Shown here: in pieces, positions 59,479-64,000 of the stretch
Numbering within the stretch: the first letter of the stretch is position 1
How the letters are laid out: every line of letters starts with the position of its first letter
NCBI GenBank assembly: GCA_032358165.1
Contig: JAALGY010000020.1
Coordinates: forward strand, 2,294,001 to 2,358,000
Length of the DNA stretch: 64,000 bases
Origin: Diplosphaera chodatii
Taxonomy: Eukaryota; Chlorophyta; Trebouxiophyceae; Prasiolales; Stichococcaceae
Direction of reading: 5' to 3'
Position numbers and translations under genes: made by a program
Notes under the pieces: generated by a model
Seen by the model: only the letters and a program-made list of their open reading frames with translations
Database searches by the model: none
What the model was told of the DNA's origin: nothing

Positions 59479-61372
59479 ATGTCAGACGGCAGCGTGGATG
59501 CGGTGTCGGCGGCGGCGCTGCATGCGGCGTTGGTGGCAGAACTGCCCCACCATTGCCCGGCAGGTGCGGTACACACCTGCAGTCCCAGGGGCGCTGCGGT
59601 GTATCGTCTGTAGCCCACAGGATGATGCAAGACTTCACACCCAGCAGCTCCCGCCAGCCGACCGAGCTGCTGTATGTCAAGTGACATGCGCCGATGCTCA
59701 CACCATCGCTCACATGACCTGCTACAATGAGAAACACACCAGAGGACTCGTCCGTGAACGTGCAGGGGAGCTTGACCACTGGCTGGAGCGTCTATGGAGC
59801 CCCAGCCGCCTGGCAGCCCGAGCAGCAGAGATGCAGGTGGGCAGCGCTGTGCAGCCGTAAAGGGGTGCATGCACGCCTTGCATGGCAGGTCGTGCCCGCA
59901 AGCTGTAATCTCTCCTTGTGGCGCCAAGCATACCTCACTTGGATCGTGTGCACCGTGTGCTGCGCTGAAGAGAGCTGTGTGCTTTCACCAGGTGCCGCTA
60001 CAAATGGTCTATGCCAGTGGCTGGAACCCGGCGTACTCCTTTGACGATGTTGGCGGTGCCGCTTTGCCGGCTGCTGCAGCGGCAGTGGGGCTGGAGAAGC
60101 TTGCTATCATGGGTGCGCTCTGCGCAGCATGCACCACAGTCAATGGCCCATGAGTCTGCAAGATTCGCAACCTCGCCACTGCTGTGCATCATCTTCGTGA
60201 ATGGAAAACATCTGGACCTGGGTCTCTTTGCTGCTGAGCTAATGAGAGTGAGATTATAAACCCTGGACCCTGCAGTCACGGAGCTGGCGAGGATGCAGCC
60301 GCCGGTGGCGGCGGCTCTTGCGGTGGCGGGGGCGCAGCTCGCGGCCTGCCGCTCGCTGCGCGCCGTGTCGCTGCAGCTGACCGGCTCGGTCGTGGCGCCC
60401 TCCCTCAGCGCTGCCAGTGAGCCAAAACCCTGAGCCCCAAACCCTGCCGGCCTGCTGTACCGCACGCACCTGCCCGCTCATGGAAGCTGCACAGCGTATG
60501 CAGCAGGAGGCATGCCAGCCCCGCTGCGCGACCACCAACCTGCACCTACCGCAGCCAGCTTCCACTCCACTGACCACCTTTGCACCTGCACGCAGCCTGT
60601 GCAGCTGTGCAGCTCACCGCGTCCTGTCGTGTGCGCAGGCGAGCCGCTGCCCAGCAGCACCGCCCGCATCCTCCGGCGCTTCCTGCGCCGCGCGGGCGAC
60701 GCGCTGGCGTCCCACTGCCACATCAGGTGCACAAACCATCGTGGGCCACGCTATGACTGCCCGGTCTGGCCTTGCCTCACGAGTGCGGGGGGTGTCCCAG
60801 CACTTGCAGCAGTTGGGTTGCGCCGCCCGCTGGCCGAGCTGCCTTGCTCGCACCAGCAAGGGGTAGCATGCTGGGTGCATGTCCTGGGACTGCGTTGACG
60901 GGCCCAAACGCGTGCGAGGTGCGCTGGCTTGCAGGCTGCTGCGCCTGGGGCTGCCCAGCAGCCCGTCGCCGGAGGTGGGCGCGGATCTGCGGGACTATGT
61001 GGCCCAGCTGCGCCGTGGCGCCGAGCACAGGTGACCCTCCAGTGGCTAGTGTCTTGCGTTCCCCAAACCCTCAGTCTCAGCCGCGCACATCGCCGGCATT
61101 GCTGCCACCCTCTGCACTGCCACTGAGGTGCTGCAACCACAGCAGGTGGTGGCTGGTCCAGTCTCATGCTGCGTACAAAACATCAGTGAACTGTCAGCGC
61201 GTCCTGTGTGTGCAGGCGGCTGACGGTGCTGCTGGGCGGCCAACCGCGGGCGCTGCAGGCCGGCTGCCTGCTGGCGGCGCTGCCATCCCCGCTGCTGGCG
61301 GACATTGTGAGGGCGGCGGTGGACCTGGACACCTGCCGCATCGAGATTGACATGACGGTATGGGTCGCATAA
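59479..61372 (+). CDS. Divergent short member of the same family, copy I (no zinc finger)
   Basis: Proposed seven exons, 259 residues: 59479-59563, 59745-59836, 59992-60112, 60276-60416, 60639-60726, 60935-61030, 61216-61372; the first two junctions are the least certain. It starts where exon 3 of the other copies ends (AAALHAALVAELPHHC against VRALRREIINYC). Matching blocks follow in order: LEKLAIMG (LERLAIEG in H), a helix, RRFLRRAGDALASH (like SRFLHKVAAVLA in F), YVAQLRRGAEHRRL and AGCLLAALPSPLLADIV (like GCLVGRLPTALLGEIM). It lacks the finger, the N-terminal exon and the PCTC end. The intron between the last two family exons is missing, and another sits about 13 residues upstream. All donors are GT. 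It is an old or fast-diverging paralog, or the outgroup of the array. Confidence 0.65.
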
Positions 61373-62712
61373 GTAAATCCAAAGCTCTGCAATTAACCAC
61401 AGTCATCTTGAAACCTATGCTATGCACTGTGCCAATAGCGACCTGCATGCACAGTTGTGGAAGTTTCGTGCTGAGATTGTCCATCTGTGCTCTGCTGGGC
61501 TGCCTTGACTGCCAAAGCATATCATCGGCATGTTTCGATGCGTTTCCTAGCTGTCACTAAGCATCACCATGCGCATGGATATTTGCAACAGACGGTGACG
61601 TATGGAGTGTGGTGCGGCGTCAAATAAATAAACAGTTGGGTTTTGATTTGGTTTTCCATGGAGAAATCCATGTATGTCAGGGTTTACGCGGTGTCGCGCA
61701 GAACCCCAGGACCTGGGAGCCCATGCGGCTGGTTATCGCCCCTGGACCCCCGAGCGCAGCAGGGGGGGCGGCAGCGTGAGGCTCGCTCACCGCAGGCGAA
61801 CGGGCGTGTGTGAGCCTCCGTGGGGTGCTCAGGGCGCCAAAGGATGCCCGCGCACTGTTGCAGCAGGTAACTCGCCAACAGGCAAGCCTAGTGTTGCCAG
61901 TAGTGCTTGTGCAGGATTACCTTGTGCATCAGCCAACACATGTGCAGCACACAGAAATGCCATGGTCACGTGCTGCTTTGTTGCCTCAATGCCGCACTCA
62001 AGGCGTTCCAATCTGGTTTGCCAGTGACGAATGGCGCTCATCAGGATGTGCCCTGCTGCAGGCAGACTGGGGGCCTCTCTACCACACTATGCACCACACA
62101 AGCGCTCTGCAGCTGGGTCGCCATGCGCCGGCAACCCTCCAGCCACAGGTGGTCATGGCAACATGCTGCTGCATGACCCTCTCCCTTCCAGCACTATGCA
62201 CACCTGAACTTGGTCCAGCAGCATACTCACATGAATACAAGGGCGGCAGGCGCTAGCATGTGCGCAAGTTGTGCAACAGTGGCCTTCCTGTGTGCAAACA
62301 GGTGTTGGCTGTCATTTATGGCGTCTACATCCCTGGGTTCGTTGCGTCCACCAGCCAGGCAGACAGCTGCACATCGGCTGGCATACGTTTTGCAAATGGC
62401 CCGCCGATGCAGTGCTGGTGCTATGACAACAAAATGTACGTCGGGAGAGTAGGAACTGACATGCGTGTCGAACCTGCTGCGGTGTTGCTTGTGATGCAGC
62501 ACTGATGCAGCACTGATCATGCTGGTTCGTTACATGGTGTCAGTCAACATTCCAGTTTAGCAGCGCAACCTGCAGCTCGTCAGCCCTCAGTTTGCAGATC
62601 GTCACATTGTCCATAGTTCACAAAATCAATGGCGACATTTGTGCAAACAAGGCATTTAAGATTGTTGCAAGCACCAAACTAATGATGTACACTATAAGCA
62701 GATTGGATCAGG
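61373..62712. other. Convergent spacer after copy I
   Basis: An AT-richer patch (61620-61680) includes ATAAATAAA and a small CATGGA/TCCATG hairpin near 61660, possibly the 3' end of copy I. The rest shows only short unsupported frames. Confidence 0.45.
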
Positions 62713-63832
62713 CTATCCAACGCTGTTCTGAGCTGCCAGTGCTTCCCCCATAGCCAGGGCATCAGGCGGCTGCGGCATGATGGCCAGCTCCAGTCGGCCC
62801 TGCAGCATGCAGGACACCTTGAGCAGTTTGCTGCACAGCAACTGCATATAAGATCCGAAGTTCCCAGACATCAGTGCGACACCCAGGCTCAGCGGTGTGA
62901 AAGCAGTCAAGAGGGCGCCAGTGCAGCACACAACGAGGAGGGTGAGATCATCACAAACAGTCAGACTACTGCGCACCTGCTGCTCAAGGCTCAGCAACTC
63001 GCAGGTGAACCACATCTGGAACCCATTGGCAACTGCTGCCCGCGCTTCAGCATTTGCCCGAAGCGCTGCTGAAGCAGAGACCTGTGAGATAGGAACACAT
63101 GTATGGCACAGAGGCACAGTTGTTTGAAGCAGCAGCAGGCTCCAAGCTAGCTTTTCCAACAGCGTTCTTGGCAGGTTGCAGTTGGGTGCAGATGAAGGCA
63201 GTCTGGTGGACTGCAAGGCAGGAACACTGCTCATGAAGATGGGACTGGTCAGCCACTGCCAACAGCCAGCATTAAATGCAGACCAATGTTCAGTGACGTG
63301 ATGTGAGGATGACGACAATCAGCCATACTGACCGCTTCGGTGTAACCGCCGCCGCTGCCATGCGCCAGCTGCTGCAGGGCGTCCACCAGTCGAGCACGCT
63401 CTGTACGATTCTGCTCCAGGGCTTGTGTCGTGTATCGCCATTCCTGCATGCAGCATGAGACGCAATGTGACGAAAGCTCGCAAGCAGCCTGCATGTAAGC
63501 CCTCGATGCATAACTGCAGCATGTCGCATCACCTGGAGGAACGCTTTACGCTGCTCAGGACGAAACCCAACGGCCGCTATCACGCGGTGCATGCGCTGCT
63601 GCAGCAGCGTGGCCTCTTCTCTTGCAGAGTCTGACCTCACAGTCGGCGGCTCTGCTGCTGCCGCCGCACCGCTGCTGCTGCCACTGCGGTCTGCTGCCGC
63701 CGCCGCCATAGGCGACAACGCTTTGGAGGTGCTGTCAGCGCTGTCCGTCCGCGTGTGGCCGGGGGCACCCTTGCCGCCGGCCTCGAGGTTGGTCAGCCGG
63801 TTGCGCACGATGACGCGCGTCCGCAGCTGCAG
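62713..63832 (-). CDS. Coiled-coil protein, possibly bZIP-like regulator (5' end outside window)
   Basis: Last three exons in transcript order: 63832-63533, 63443-63333, 63081-62713; 259 residues visible, in frame throughout. The first visible exon has a basic stretch (LQLRTRVIVRNRLTNLE), an Ala/Ser-rich linker and a helix (LLQQRMHRVIAAVGFRPEQR). The second is a strongly helical, heptad-like run (ALEQNRTERARLVDALQQLA). The last contains ALRANAEARAAVANGFQMWF and a moderately hydrophobic C-terminal part. Some algal bZIP factors pair a basic region and zipper with a helical C-terminal domain, but I cannot show a true basic-leucine-zipper here, so the role stays open. An intron could also lie inside the last exon. 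Nothing recognisable remains in 63833-64000; earlier exons should lie beyond the window. Confidence 0.5.
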
Positions 63833-64000
63833 CTGCAGTGCAACAGAGCATGCAAGATGAACGCCAAGCTGCGCGCTGCTGTGCAGTTGACAGCCTGCGT
63901 TCCTGTGATGCATCTTAACATCGGGCACGGCTGCTCCGCCTATGACAAACCACAGGTTAGAGCACAGGACAGAGAATGAGGCAGCAGGGGCCGTACGAAG

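Noticed and set aside
62260..62505. 81-codon plus-strand frame before the last gene
   Set aside because: No domain, no homology to neighbours and no splice context.
1..64000. Bacterial or organellar origin, CRISPR arrays, tRNA or rRNA genes
   Set aside because: Dense spliceosomal introns exclude a bacterial origin; no regularly spaced repeats, cloverleaf or rRNA sequence was noticed.

Overview
The window is nuclear DNA of a GC-rich eukaryote, most likely a chlorophyte green alga. Almost every gene is cut into short exons of about 60-300 nt with TGCAG-type acceptors, low-complexity Ala/Gly/Gln stretches are common, and the conserved proteins (an ER BAP31-type protein, an RNF25-type ubiquitin ligase, a DEAD-box helicase with a plant-type C-terminus) are eukaryotic. 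I cannot name the species. No tRNA, rRNA, CRISPR or bacterial-style operon was seen. Exon chains were joined by eye from reading frame, splice sites and phase; every chain given here closes in phase.

1-18.2 kb: four same-strand tandem paralogs of a membrane acyltransferase-3 (NRF-6-like) protein. The first is cut by the window edge; the fourth is the most divergent. 18.4-22.4 kb: a BAP31-type ER membrane protein on the minus strand, divergent from an RWD-RING E3 ligase that matches RNF25.

23.9-40.6 kb and 47.3-61.4 kb: nine members of a gene family I do not recognise, called copies A-I here. A-D lie on the minus strand and E-I on the plus strand, on either side of a 14-exon minus-strand DEAD-box RNA helicase (41.8-46.7 kb). 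The usual plan is an N-terminal U1-type C2H2 zinc finger followed by repeated helix-plus-strand units that look like a degenerate leucine-rich solenoid, ending in a Cys-rich PCTC motif. Copies B, C and D add a phase-matched last exon with a transmembrane segment. Copy F has lost every intron in the region shared with its neighbours, and it has also lost the zinc-finger exon. Copy I is short, lacks the finger and has shifted introns.

A 1.4-kb non-autonomous DNA transposon with perfect 34-bp inverted ends sits between copies C and D. The 3' part of a coiled-coil gene closes the window. About 15 of the roughly 112 introns I placed start with GC instead of GT, and 12 of those 15 are in the zinc-finger family. 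This family, with its intronless member, optional membrane exon and recurrent GC-AG introns, is the most novel content here.
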